Origin: Clostridiaceae bacterium
GTDB taxonomy: Bacteria; Bacillota; Clostridia; Acetivibrionales; DULL01
Reading direction: 5' to 3'
Assembly: GCA_012840395.1 (NCBI GenBank)
Contig: DULL01000070.1
Location: 1-47,173 of the forward strand
Length of the DNA stretch: 47,173 bases
In this document: piece by piece, positions 1-8,221 of the stretch
Position numbering within the stretch: position 1 is the stretch's first letter
How the letters are laid out: every line of letters begins with the position of its first letter
Position numbers and translations under genes: made by a program
The notes under the pieces: model-generated
Databases searched by the model: none
Told to the model about the DNA's origin: nothing
The model's input: the letters and a program-made list of their open reading frames with translations, nothing else

Positions 1-13
1 ACATTTAATTTTT

Positions 14-81
14 GGTATAATAGTCACAGGCCTCGGCCTCCTTTTTGGAGTAATAGAGTTTTGTGGTGAAACTATTATACC
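14..81. repeat. Inverted repeat / hairpin upstream of truncated maturase
   Basis: An 11-bp perfect inverted repeat, GGTATAATAGT (14-24) and ACTATTATACC (71-81), is extended inward by CAC/GTG with a 2-nt bulge. It encloses a smaller CTCC-ttttt-GGAG hairpin. It lies just upstream of the point where the maturase reading frame begins. It could be the end of a small mobile element or a transcriptional hairpin; no transposase is visible beside it. Confidence 0.45.
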
Positions 82-143
82 CCAAGGAGTCCGGGGCTTT
101 CAATTTTCATTTAACTTAACAGAACGAAATAGACAGCAGGGAG

Positions 144-509
144 GTGATAGATGAACCGCAGGTCAGGCCAGATTACTCAAATACTGAAGTGATGTTTTGT
201 GCAGGAGGTAAAAGCTCCTACTGGATTTCCTGGGATGGAAAAATGCTCCCTTGTGCTTTGATGAATTCACCATGCTCTTTTCCTTTCAGTTCATGCTTTA
301 ACAGTGCCTGGCAGGAAATCAAACACAAAATAGGAGAAATTGGCAGGCCTGATGAATGTAAAACATGTAAATACTTACCCTATTGCAATGTGTGTCCGGG
401 AAGGCTTCAGGCAGAAACCGGATCATATGAAAAGGTAAGCATGCATATCTGCAAAATGACAAGAATGTCTATGAAAAAATTTTTTAACAAATATGAAAGG
501 GGGGACTAA
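144..509 (+). CDS. SPASM-domain C-terminal part of a radical-SAM peptide maturase (5'-truncated)
   Basis: This 121-residue protein has the Cys pattern of a SPASM domain, which binds auxiliary Fe-S clusters in radical-SAM peptide maturases: FCAGG near residue 19, MLPCALMN near 35, then CKTCKYLPYCNVCPG near 72-86 and a final Cys near 103. The N-terminal radical-SAM barrel with its CxxxCxxC motif is missing. The frame is closed by TAA at 117-119, and neither other forward frame upstream encodes recognisable SAM-domain sequence (frame 2 reads a short hydrophobic stretch). GTG 144 is the first plausible start, preceded by GCAGGGAGG, so a short product could still be made. The gene ends just before the candidate precursor gene. 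It is probably the remnant of a full maturase of about 400-470 residues cut by a deletion or insertion. Confidence 0.7.
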   Translation: MIDEPQVRPDYSNTEVMFCAGGKSSYWISWDGKMLPCALMNSPCSFPFSSCFNSAWQEIKHKIGEIGRPDECKTCKYLPYCNVCPGRLQAETGSYEKVSMHICKMTRMSMKKFFNKYERGD

Positions 510-510
510 G

Positions 511-696
511 ATGACAAAGAAGATGTATGTAAAACCTGAGATTACAATGGTTGGACTCAGGATAGAAGAACGTCTTGCAAATTGCATAGGTCACACTTAC
601 CAGTTCTCTCCTAGTCCGGATGGTTGTAACAAATTAGTATTTCCAGAGGATTATCCTAGCACTTGCACCATAACATTACAACTTGTACCAAGCTAA
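511..696 (+). CDS. Small candidate RiPP precursor peptide
   Basis: This 61-residue peptide has a charged, leader-like N-terminus (MTKKMYVKPEITMVGLRIEE) followed by ERLANC and a tail rich in Ser, Pro, Thr and Cys, with Cys near residues 26, 40 and 53. Short peptides with a Y-x-KP-E-I leader next to SPASM maturases are commonly annotated as RiPP precursors; that part is family knowledge. Start ATG 511 was chosen because AAAGGGGGG at 496-504 sits 6 nt upstream; an in-frame ATG at 493 lies before that ribosome site. It is followed by an HprK-like protein, a signal-peptidase-like protease and an exporter, which fit roles in modification, leader removal and export. The core peptide and final product are unknown. 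Confidence 0.6.
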   Translation: MTKKMYVKPEITMVGLRIEERLANCIGHTYQFSPSPDGCNKLVFPEDYPSTCTITLQLVPS

Positions 697-739
697 AGCT
701 GAGAATTGGTAAAGAGAATTTAAAGGATATAAGAAATGA

Positions 740-1585
740 GTGCTTCATATGTCAAAAATAGTTATTGGTAATATCCCAGTTAATTTGAGTGCAGAAAAAG
801 CTCTGCAGAAATATTTGCTCTGGCTTGAGCCTTTTAAGCAGGCTCATACTTCTCCGGAAGTTGGCTTGCAATTTTTTTGCGCGGATGAGATAAGCATACA
901 TGGGAACAGGATATATTCTGAAGATGGACTGGAATGGCTGCAGGATGGTTCTGATTATGAAGTTGTAATTTATAGCAGAACTGACAATAAACCAATTGCT
1001 ATAATGCGTGCAGACAGCAATTGGCGAAATATCTCAATTACAGGGACATATAAGGCCTTGCCGGGTGTATTTAGGACTATGAGTGAAATTGCATTTAGGA
1101 CAACTATATTATTTTATCAGGGCATAGTACTTCATGCATCTGCAATTGATTACAATGGTAAAGGCCTTGTGTTCTCTGCTCCCTCAGGTACAGGAAAGAG
1201 TACTCATGCTAACTTGTGGGCATTACATAAAGGAGCGGAGATTCTAAATGAAGACCGTCCCGCAATCAGAATTACAGAGGGTCAGGTAAGAGTTTTCGGT
1301 TCCCCGTGGAGCGGTGCCTCAAATCATTTTTTAAATAAGAGTGCGCCTCTTATTGCCATATTTTTACTTGAGCAGAGCCTGGAAAATGAGGTTGTAGTGA
1401 TTTCTCCACGGGAAGCTCTTCAAAGGTTGGCTGCAAGATGCTATTTGCCATATTTTGACAGAAGCTTGCTGGAAATGGCTCTGGATAATATCGGACTTAC
1501 CATGGAGAAAGTGCCGGTGTATATGTTAAAGTGCAGACCGGATAAACAATCTGTGGAAAAGGTGATTTCATGGTTGAACTTGTAA
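740..1585 (+). CDS. HPr-kinase/phosphorylase C-terminal-domain-like P-loop protein
   Basis: This 281-residue protein has a Walker A motif SAPSGTGKSTHANLW near residues 147-161, preceded by VLHASAI with the His typical of HprK-like folds, and followed by ILNEDRPAIR and VFGSPWSG, which fit the HprK C-terminal kinase domain. The N-terminal ~110 residues do not match the usual HprK N-domain, so it is not the carbon-catabolite HPr kinase itself. Related kinases occur in peptide (for example lasso-peptide) clusters where they phosphorylate the precursor; a similar job here is inference. Start GTG 740 follows AAAGGA at a long spacing, and ATG 749 is an alternative. The end overlaps the next gene by 16 nt, so the two are probably translationally coupled. 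Confidence 0.72.
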   Translation: MLHMSKIVIGNIPVNLSAEKALQKYLLWLEPFKQAHTSPEVGLQFFCADEISIHGNRIYSEDGLEWLQDGSDYEVVIYSRTDNKPIAIMRADSNWRNISITGTYKALPGVFRTMSEIAFRTTILFYQGIVLHASAIDYNGKGLVFSAPSGTGKSTHANLWALHKGAEILNEDRPAIRITEGQVRVFGSPWSGASNHFLNKSAPLIAIFLLEQSLENEVVVISPREALQRLAARCYLPYFDRSLLEMALDNIGLTMEKVPVYMLKCRPDKQSVEKVISWLNL

Positions 1586-2046
1586 ATAAAACAAATTTTA
1601 TCAAAATGTCTCTGCTTGTTCCTATTATTGAAATGCTTTTTAATGAAGGCTGTCAGATTAAGCTCGCAGTGTCAGGCAACAGCATGTATCCTTTTTTACG
1701 CCACGGCATTGATAGTGTAGTAATTGATAAAGATTTCCATAGGAAGATAAAAAAAGGAGATATTATACTTTTTAAAAGAGATAACGGTCAATATGTGCTT
1801 CACCGGGTGGTGAAAATTTCTGAAAAAGGAGAGCTGTATCTGGCAGGCGATGCCCAAAGATTAATCGAAGGACCAATAAATAGAGATCAGGTCACCGGGA
1901 TAGTAACCATGATATACAGGGGAGATAAGGGAATTCCTTGCAACTCCTTATTATATAAATTATTATCAGCTATATGGCTTTGGGTTTTACCCTTTAGGCC
2001 ATATATCATAGCATGGTACAGAAAGTGCAGGAAATTATGTTCTTAA
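1570..2046 (+). CDS. S26-family (SipW/Sec11-type) signal-peptidase-like protease
   Basis: This 158-residue protein has the signal-peptidase serine box SGNSMYP (Ser38) and VLHRVV (His78), so the dyad is Ser/His as in SipW/Sec11 enzymes rather than Ser/Lys. The later GD box (YLAGDA, Asp94) is also present. A C-terminal hydrophobic segment near residues 126-150 would anchor it in the membrane; there is no N-terminal anchor. Start ATG 1570 follows AAAGGTGA and overlaps the kinase-like gene. Its place between that gene and an ABC exporter in a precursor-containing operon suggests it removes the leader peptide during or before export; this is inference. It is shorter than a housekeeping SPase I. 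Confidence 0.78.
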   Translation: MVELVNKTNFIKMSLLVPIIEMLFNEGCQIKLAVSGNSMYPFLRHGIDSVVIDKDFHRKIKKGDIILFKRDNGQYVLHRVVKISEKGELYLAGDAQRLIEGPINRDQVTGIVTMIYRGDKGIPCNSLLYKLLSAIWLWVLPFRPYIIAWYRKCRKLCS

Positions 2047-3751
2047 AGCGGATAATAAAACAATTAAAAAAGTTAGAGAAACATTTTAAAGAAATAAAAT
2101 GGCTGTATAGATATATAAGGCTGTTTTCAGGCAAGCTTTTCTTAATCATTATTTTGGGTGCTCTCCTTTCTTTATCAGGAGTATATTTTGCTTTGATTTC
2201 CAGAAAGCTGATGGATACAGCTACAGGAATCGAAGAAGGCAGTATACTGTTTAATGGCATACTTATGGGAATTATGCTGTTGCTTCAAACTCTGCTCCAG
2301 GCAGGGCTTTCTGTCCTTGAATCAAAAGTCTCCGAAGATATGAATAATTTTGTCAGAAGCGACATTTTATACTCTTTGATTAAAAGTAAGTGGCTGGAAT
2401 TTTCCAAACTTCATTCGGAAGATATGGTAACCCGAATGACCAGCGATATATCTGTTATTACAAATGGCATCACAGGTATTGTCCCGAGCATTATATTCTT
2501 ATTTATCAGGCTTGTTTCTGCATTTATTCTTCTATATTATTTTGATCCTGTACTTGCTTTACTGGGAATTTTGGTGGGACCGCTATTTCTGCTGTTAAGC
2601 AAACTGTTTACTCCCAAGCTCCGTAAATTGCATATAGAAACCCAGCAGGCAGAAAGCAATGTAAGAAAGACAATGAAGGAGATTTTGGGGAATATTCTTG
2701 TAGTTAAGGCTTTTAACAGGGAGAATAGTTCCAGGGAGCAGGTAAATAATCTTCAGAACATCCATTGCTCCTGGGTGGTGAAAAGGAGCTTGTTTGGTAC
2801 AGGTGCATCTGTACTTATGTCAGTTGGGTTTGGAATGGGCTATTTATTAGCTCTTATATGGGGTGCCTGGAGGCTGTCAGAAGAAATGATTACTTTTGGC
2901 ACACTTACAGCATTTTTACAGCTAATCGGGCAGATTCAGGGCCCTTTTTTGGGGCTTGCTCATTCTATACCAAAGGTGATCTCTACTTTAGCTTCTGCAG
3001 GAAGGCTTATGGAACTTGAAGAATTGCCGAAAGAATATGAAGAGGTGGATATAATTCAGGATTATACAATCCCGCAGAATAATTTGTGGGGTGTTAATAT
3101 AAATAAGGTATCTTTCTGCTATGAAGAGAAGCAGGTTATTTTAGAAGATATTGATTTACGCATAGAACCGGGAGAAATTCTGGCCATTATGGGGCCCTCC
3201 GGTGAAGGAAAAACTACTCTTCTAAGGTTATTACTGGCACTGGTGGAGCCTGATTCAGGTAGTATTTCTCTTTATAGTAAAACAGGAGAAAAAATACCTG
3301 TTTCAAGATATACCAGAAAATTCTTTACGTATGTTCCGCAAGGCAATACTCTTTTTTCCGGTACGGTATTGGAAAATTTAAAAGTAGGCTGTGAGGATGC
3401 GACTTTAGAAGAAGTGCAACATGCCCTGAGGATGACATGCGCTTTTGAATTTGTAAATAAGCTGCCTAATAAGAAGAGACCGTTATTGGAGAAAATGGAG
3501 AAGGTTTATCTGAAGGGCAGCTGCAAAGGCTGGCTATTGCAAGGGCTCTCTTGCGGAAAGCCCCTATCCTTCTGCTTGATGAAGCTACCTCTGCCCTGGA
3601 TGAAGAGACCGAGAAGCGGATTCTGACAGCCATTAAAAACGATTCTTTTAAACGGACTTGCATTTTTATCTCCCACAGGCCCTCCGTAAGGGATTATTGT
3701 GACAGATTTTATTATCTCGGACCGGAAAGGGCAAAAGCTGTGGGGGAGTAA
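2037..3751 (+). pseudogene. ABC exporter (fused membrane and ATPase domains), disrupted by a -1 frameshift
   Basis: A multidrug/peptide-type half-transporter: about five or six membrane segments in residues 25-290, then an ATPase domain with Walker A GPSGEGKTT, Q-loop YVPQGNTLFSG, signature LSEGQLQR, Walker B ILLLDEATSALD and H-loop FISHRP. The first frame carries Walker A and Q-loop but loses homology at about 3471-3478 and runs to a stop at 3626. The signature, Walker B and H-loop are in the next frame, from ENGEG at about 3494 to the stop at 3751. One base missing inside AATAAGAAGAGACC repairs the protein. Start ATG 2037 is preferred over ATG 2013, which lies deep inside the protease gene. 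Likely exporter of the peptide product; as read, the ATPase is non-functional. Confidence 0.85.
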
Positions 3752-4644
3752 GAGGCCCACTCTAGCTCTTTTTGGTCAACTTCATTTTTATAAGGGATAG
3801 AGTCTGCCGCGCCTTTTTTTCCAACTGCAAGAGATGCCGCGATACTGGCCCGTTTAAGGCATTCTTCTTTTGTAAGCCCTTCAAGAACTCCTGCCAGGAA
3901 ATATCCTGTGAAGGTATCCCCTGCTGCAGTTGTATCTACTACAGGAACATCATATACACCATGTCTTAACATTACTTCAGAATCCAAGTATAAAACTCCA
4001 TCAGGTCCTAATGTAAGGACTATGGTAGCATGGGGATATCGTGACAGTAATTCTTTGGCAATTTTCTCGGGTTCACTTTGGCGGGTGAGTTCTTTTCCCT
4101 CTATTTCATTTAGAATAAACCAGTTTATAGCAGAAAAATCACATTCCAACAAATCACCGGATATTGGTGAAGGATTGAGAGCTACACGTAATCCCATGTT
4201 TTTTGCTTTTTCTAATATATATTTAATATTTGATATTTCGTTCTGAAGTAATAGAATGTCACCATTTCCAAAATTAGACAAAATATCATTAATATCCTGG
4301 TGAGTTATTTCTTTATTTGCTCCTCCGTATAGAATAATGCAATTCTGACCAGTGGGATCAACCTGAATAATTGCATGACCGCTGGCTCCTTCCACAATCT
4401 TTATATTTGATGTATCTACATTATAGTATTCTAATTTTTCTTTTAAAAATAATCCTTCACGGCCTATCTTGCCTCCATGATAAACTTTTGCACCGGCTTT
4501 AGCCAGAGCAATACTTTGATTTAAACCTTTGCCACCGGCAAAAATTTGGTAGTTATTTGATGCCAATGTTTCACCAGGGCGCACAAAATGAGGTACTGAG
4601 TATACATAATCAATATTTAAAGACCCAAAATTTAAAATACGCAT
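3712..4644 (-). CDS. rbsK: Ribokinase (PfkB family)
   Basis: This 310-residue sugar kinase has the PfkB signatures: FAGGKGLNQSIALAKAG near residues 35-51 for substrate binding and DTTAAGDTFTGYF near 240-252 with the catalytic Asp in AAGD. Length matches ribokinases. It would phosphorylate ribose to ribose 5-phosphate in the cytoplasm. The start has a strong site, GGGAGGAATT, upstream of ATG 4644. The 3' end overlaps the end of the convergent exporter by 40 bp. Nearby nucleoside hydrolases release ribose from nucleosides, which supports a ribose rather than fructose substrate, although other PfkB sugar kinases cannot be excluded. It lies downstream of the YesN/YesM pair on the same strand. Confidence 0.85.
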   Translation of the reverse strand: MRILNFGSLNIDYVYSVPHFVRPGETLASNNYQIFAGGKGLNQSIALAKAGAKVYHGGKIGREGLFLKEKLEYYNVDTSNIKIVEGASGHAIIQVDPTGQNCIILYGGANKEITHQDINDILSNFGNGDILLLQNEISNIKYILEKAKNMGLRVALNPSPISGDLLECDFSAINWFILNEIEGKELTRQSEPEKIAKELLSRYPHATIVLTLGPDGVLYLDSEVMLRHGVYDVPVVDTTAAGDTFTGYFLAGVLEGLTKEECLKRASIAASLAVGKKGAADSIPYKNEVDQKELEWASYSPTAFALSGPR

Positions 4645-4724
4645 ATTTTAATTCCTCCCTAAATCAAAATATCTAATTCTGCAGTATTCAATGGGTGTAT
4701 TTCTGAAATACTATATAAGTGTAT

Positions 4725-5978
4725 TTATTGGTTTGTTTTAAAAGCCATATTACGGTATTTATATGGAGTGACTCCTACTCTTTTTTTAAATACCATGCTA
4801 AAATAATGTGGATCACTGAAACCTACCTGCTCAGCCACCATATAAACCTTATTTTCGAGTATCTGTAACTTTTTCTTGGCTTGGTATAATCTATAATCTG
4901 TTATAAAAGTTGATAGATTTTTTCCGGTTTCTTTCTTGAATAATTCAGAGAGATAATTACTGTGTATGTATACTACAGATGCTATTTGTTCAATTTTAAA
5001 TTGATACGAAGAATTCTGAATTATATATTGCAGTGCTTTTCTAACAATAGCACTGTATGAATTTTGACCCTTCAAAATTGATTCAATATAATTTGTTTTA
5101 TCATAAGGCAATATAATATTATTATGGCGGTCATATTCTTTCAATTCTTTCAGCGCTTCCTGAAAGGCGGTATGAAGCTCTAAGAAAGAATAATGGATTG
5201 CACTTGTACCTGTCTTGATAGCATGATTGGTGGAAATATCTTTGACTTTTAAAATATTTTGTTCAATATTTATTTCATCATTTTTCCCCCAAATGAAAAT
5301 AGCTACCTTTTTATTACTATGATCAATTAAATATAAGTCGATATCTTTTGATAAGGAATTTCTCAAATCGTTACTGAAGGAGGGATCATCGATTGTTCTC
5401 TCAGATTCATTATGAACAGAATCATCATCTTGAAATAATAAAACCCAAAAAGCTTTGTTATTGAGCTTCAGGGTATGAAAACATTCTTCATACTGTTCCG
5501 GGTTACTTGGATAAGCGCCTGATAAGACTGAAGCGAAGAAACCTGTTCGCAAATTTCGAAGATTTGTATCAATAAATCTTAAATCTCTTAACTGATTATA
5601 TTTTTCTTGTGCTTCTTTTTCGGCATCATCCAGTATTTTATAGAGCTTACGTATATTAACAGGTTTTACTAAATAATCTTTGGCGCGAAGTTGCAGAGAC
5701 TGCTGTGCGTAAGTGAAATTTTCGTAACCGGATACAATGATTACCTGAGGGTCAATCTTTTTTTCATTACTTAATATTCTAAGAAAATCAAGACCACTCA
5801 TTCCCGGCAATCTTATATCAAGGAATAATATATCTGTTTCCAACAGCCCGGGATTTTCCAATGCTTCTTCAGCGCTGGCTGCAGTGAGGGGAGCAGGCCT
5901 GTCGGGATGATAATTGGTTACTATATGGGATAGACCACGGCGAATCTTTGGTTCATCATCGAGAATGAATGTTTTCAT
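4725..5978 (-). CDS. YesN-type response regulator (REC plus AraC-type HTH)
   Basis: This 417-residue regulator has an N-terminal receiver domain with acidic LDDEP at 6-10, phosphoacceptor Asp in LFLDIRLPGMSG near 55 and the conserved Lys in KDYLVKPV near 105. A central linker follows, then a C-terminal AraC-type double helix-turn-helix from about 315 (IEQIASVVYIHSNYLSELFK and AEQVGFSDPHYFSMVFKKRV). It pairs with the histidine kinase 60 bp upstream on the same strand. By analogy with YesM/YesN pairs it would activate the divergent ABC importer starting at 8222. Confidence 0.93.
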   Translation of the reverse strand: MKTFILDDEPKIRRGLSHIVTNYHPDRPAPLTAASAEEALENPGLLETDILFLDIRLPGMSGLDFLRILSNEKKIDPQVIIVSGYENFTYAQQSLQLRAKDYLVKPVNIRKLYKILDDAEKEAQEKYNQLRDLRFIDTNLRNLRTGFFASVLSGAYPSNPEQYEECFHTLKLNNKAFWVLLFQDDDSVHNESERTIDDPSFSNDLRNSLSKDIDLYLIDHSNKKVAIFIWGKNDEINIEQNILKVKDISTNHAIKTGTSAIHYSFLELHTAFQEALKELKEYDRHNNIILPYDKTNYIESILKGQNSYSAIVRKALQYIIQNSSYQFKIEQIASVVYIHSNYLSELFKKETGKNLSTFITDYRLYQAKKKLQILENKVYMVAEQVGFSDPHYFSMVFKKRVGVTPYKYRNMAFKTNQ

Positions 5979-6039
5979 AACAACCTCCTATGATCGAACT
6001 AATACCCAATAAATAGTTATAGTACCCAATAAATAGTTA

Positions 6040-7845
6040 TTACTTTTTATTATCAAAGAGAGGCAACAGAATGCGAATGCGTGCACCTTCCGGTACAGCA
6101 TCCAGGAATTCTATTTTATAGCCACTACCATAAATCAGGTAAAAACGTTCAAGTACATTAGTTAGACCTATATTTTTCCGATTTTTTCCCCATAGGTTTC
6201 TGATTTCAGTTAATGCTTTTATCTCCTCTGAAAATCCAGGTCCGTTGTCGATAATCTCGATGATTGTATACTTGATGTCATTATATGCCTTTATAATTAT
6301 CTGTCCGTTATTTTTTCTTTTTTCTATACCGTGTACAATGCTGTTCTCTACCAAAGGTTGAAGCAAAAAACGCGGAATCATCATATTATTAAGTGATGAA
6401 TCAATATGGATTTTATATATTAATTTATCCTCGAAACGTACTTTACATATATCCAGGTAACATTCGATAGCATTCAATTCCTCTGATAATGCAACCATAT
6501 CATTGGTGCCTGATATACTATATCTTAGCAGGCTGGCCAATTTACCCAGTGCGTCACTGATATCATATTGTTGCCGTTCAATAAGAGTCCAGTTAATTGA
6601 ATCAAGGGTGTTTGAAATAAAGTGAGGAGAAAGTTGTCCCTGGAGGGCATTTAAACGTGCTACTGTAAGGAGGTTTTCTTTTCTGTAATTTTCTTTAAGT
6701 AATTCTTCATATGAATCAAGAGTTTGATTAAAAACCTGGCCAACAATAGCTAATTCATTTACAAAGTCTTCAGGTACTCTGGCAGTCAGGTTCCCCTCCT
6801 TTACACTTTTCATTGTTGATAGTAATGGGTCGAGCATATGAATAATCTTGTTTGTAATACTATATGATAAAAATATGCATATTAGGATAAGACATATAGC
6901 GCCAACCCATAATGTTTTCATGTTCCCGCGCAGGCTCCTGGTAAGGGAAATCTGAGGAATAAGGCTGACTACATACCAGTCGGTTGAAGCATTCTTTTTA
7001 TATGTTAAAAGTATATTTTCATTTTCTATTTTTTTAATATCAAATCCTGAGTCACCGTTTATATTGGAAAATAAATCTGAATAGTATCTGTTATAAAGAT
7101 TATTATTAGAAAGTATTACTTCTCTGTTTTTGTCCATTACAACCAGACTACTGTTTTCAAGAGATTCATATGGCCCTGTAATAGCTGATTCCAGAGCTTT
7201 TACCCGCAGAAAGATGCTTAAAAACCCGCAGGCATCTGTCTTAGCTGTGTTCATCAGCATAGCTGAGCATCGAATGTATTTTGCATTGCCGGTAGTATTC
7301 TCTGAGGATGAAGAAATTAAGGAATCCCTGCTTCCGAACCAGAGAGATGAACCTCGCTTGCTTCTTACTTCGCTTTCACAAACACTTCCCTGTATTCTGA
7401 GTAAATGGCTTGGTACGGGCATGGAAGCGGTTTTTGAGAATACTATTGCATTTGGAGTCTCCAGTAATATCATTTGTACTATATTACTGTTGGCAAATAA
7501 TACATCTTCGATTTTTTGAGTTACCTGATTACGGCTGGCCAAATCAATTAACATATCTTTATATGTAAGGTTGAAAATAATTTCACGGTTTATTGCTATA
7601 CTTAGTGCCATATTCTCAACAGTATCAGTTATCTGCTTGATATTAACATTTACCTGGTCTAATATGTCTTCGGCATTTTCTCTTGCATTATTAATAATAT
7701 TGTTAGTGCCCCATAAGTATACTGTCGAAGCAACCAAAAAAGAGGGAACAATGCTAATGCAGCAAAAGTATATGAATAATGCTTGCTTTATTGAGAACCT
7801 TTTTTGAAATATAGATAAAAATTTAAAATTCCGAAGCAGGAACAT
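6040..7845 (-). CDS. YesM-type sensor histidine kinase, motifs intact
   Basis: This 601-residue membrane kinase has TM1 near 22-46, an extracellular sensor of about 260 residues, TM2 near 310-330, a HAMP domain and a His_kinase/HATPase module. The H-box reads LSPHFISNTLDSINW, the N-box LLQPLVENSIVHG and the G-box IIDNGPGF, so the phosphoacceptor His, ATP-site Asn and DNG are all present. This contrasts with the two incomplete kinases at 22-28 kb. It is cotranscribed with the YesN regulator and divergent from the binding-protein gene at 8222, the usual layout for sensing an extracellular sugar or nucleoside-derived ligand. Confidence 0.93.
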   Translation of the reverse strand: MFLLRNFKFLSIFQKRFSIKQALFIYFCCISIVPSFLVASTVYLWGTNNIINNARENAEDILDQVNVNIKQITDTVENMALSIAINREIIFNLTYKDMLIDLASRNQVTQKIEDVLFANSNIVQMILLETPNAIVFSKTASMPVPSHLLRIQGSVCESEVRSKRGSSLWFGSRDSLISSSSENTTGNAKYIRCSAMLMNTAKTDACGFLSIFLRVKALESAITGPYESLENSSLVVMDKNREVILSNNNLYNRYYSDLFSNINGDSGFDIKKIENENILLTYKKNASTDWYVVSLIPQISLTRSLRGNMKTLWVGAICLILICIFLSYSITNKIIHMLDPLLSTMKSVKEGNLTARVPEDFVNELAIVGQVFNQTLDSYEELLKENYRKENLLTVARLNALQGQLSPHFISNTLDSINWTLIERQQYDISDALGKLASLLRYSISGTNDMVALSEELNAIECYLDICKVRFEDKLIYKIHIDSSLNNMMIPRFLLQPLVENSIVHGIEKRKNNGQIIIKAYNDIKYTIIEIIDNGPGFSEEIKALTEIRNLWGKNRKNIGLTNVLERFYLIYGSGYKIEFLDAVPEGARIRILLPLFDNKK

Positions 7846-8221
7846 AATATTTTATCTTCCTTCTGGCATCTTTAAAATGACTTTCAGCAAACTCGCTTCG
7901 CCCGGGGATTCAGTGGGGGTCTTGCAATCCCACACTGAACGAGGTTGTTATTATAATTTACATCAGTTCAGCTCCCGCTTATAGAAGCGAGAAACTTCTT
8001 GATGCCTGGTTAAATCTGAAAAACCGTGTGATCGTGTGATATTGACAAATCAATTGTAGCATATCGTGACACCTTTCTCAAATAACTCAGAAAGTTTCTT
8101 AAATTATTAAACTTTTTTTGAAAATTACTTACTACAAATCATTAATGCTTATAACGTACAATATAATTAAAATCATGCCTGTTAATAGAGGCAAAATACC
8201 AGCAAAAAGGAGGAATTTCAA
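7846..8221. other. Divergent intergenic region between sensor kinase and importer
   Basis: This 376-bp stretch has no plausible gene. Its left half is occupied by nested inverted repeats (listed separately). The right half is AT-rich, contains TTGACA at 8042-8047 without a convincing -10 and a TATAAT at 8162-8167 without a convincing -35, and ends in the strong ribosome site AAAAAGGAGG before ATG 8222. Confidence 0.6.
7865..8006. ncRNA. Candidate structured RNA or small mobile-element remnant with nested inverted repeats
   Basis: The outer pair is GGCATC (7865-7870) with GATGCC (8001-8006). Inside is CTCGCTTC (7892-7899) with GAAGCGAG (7984-7991). Inside that is a hairpin TTCAGTG (7909-7915) with CACTGAA (7933-7939), extended by GGG/CCC. 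CGCTT (7976-7980) can also pair with AAGCG (7985-7989), an alternative to the middle stem. The concentric layout suggests a multibranched RNA or a palindromic element such as an OMEGA/HEARO-type RNA relic of an IS200/IS605-like element. No nuclease or transposase gene is adjacent, and family and strand are undetermined. Confidence 0.4.

Noticed and set aside
740-1585. Catabolite-repression HPr kinase (hprK)
   Set aside because: The P-loop domain is HprK-like, but the N-terminal region does not match and the gene lies in a peptide-maturation operon.
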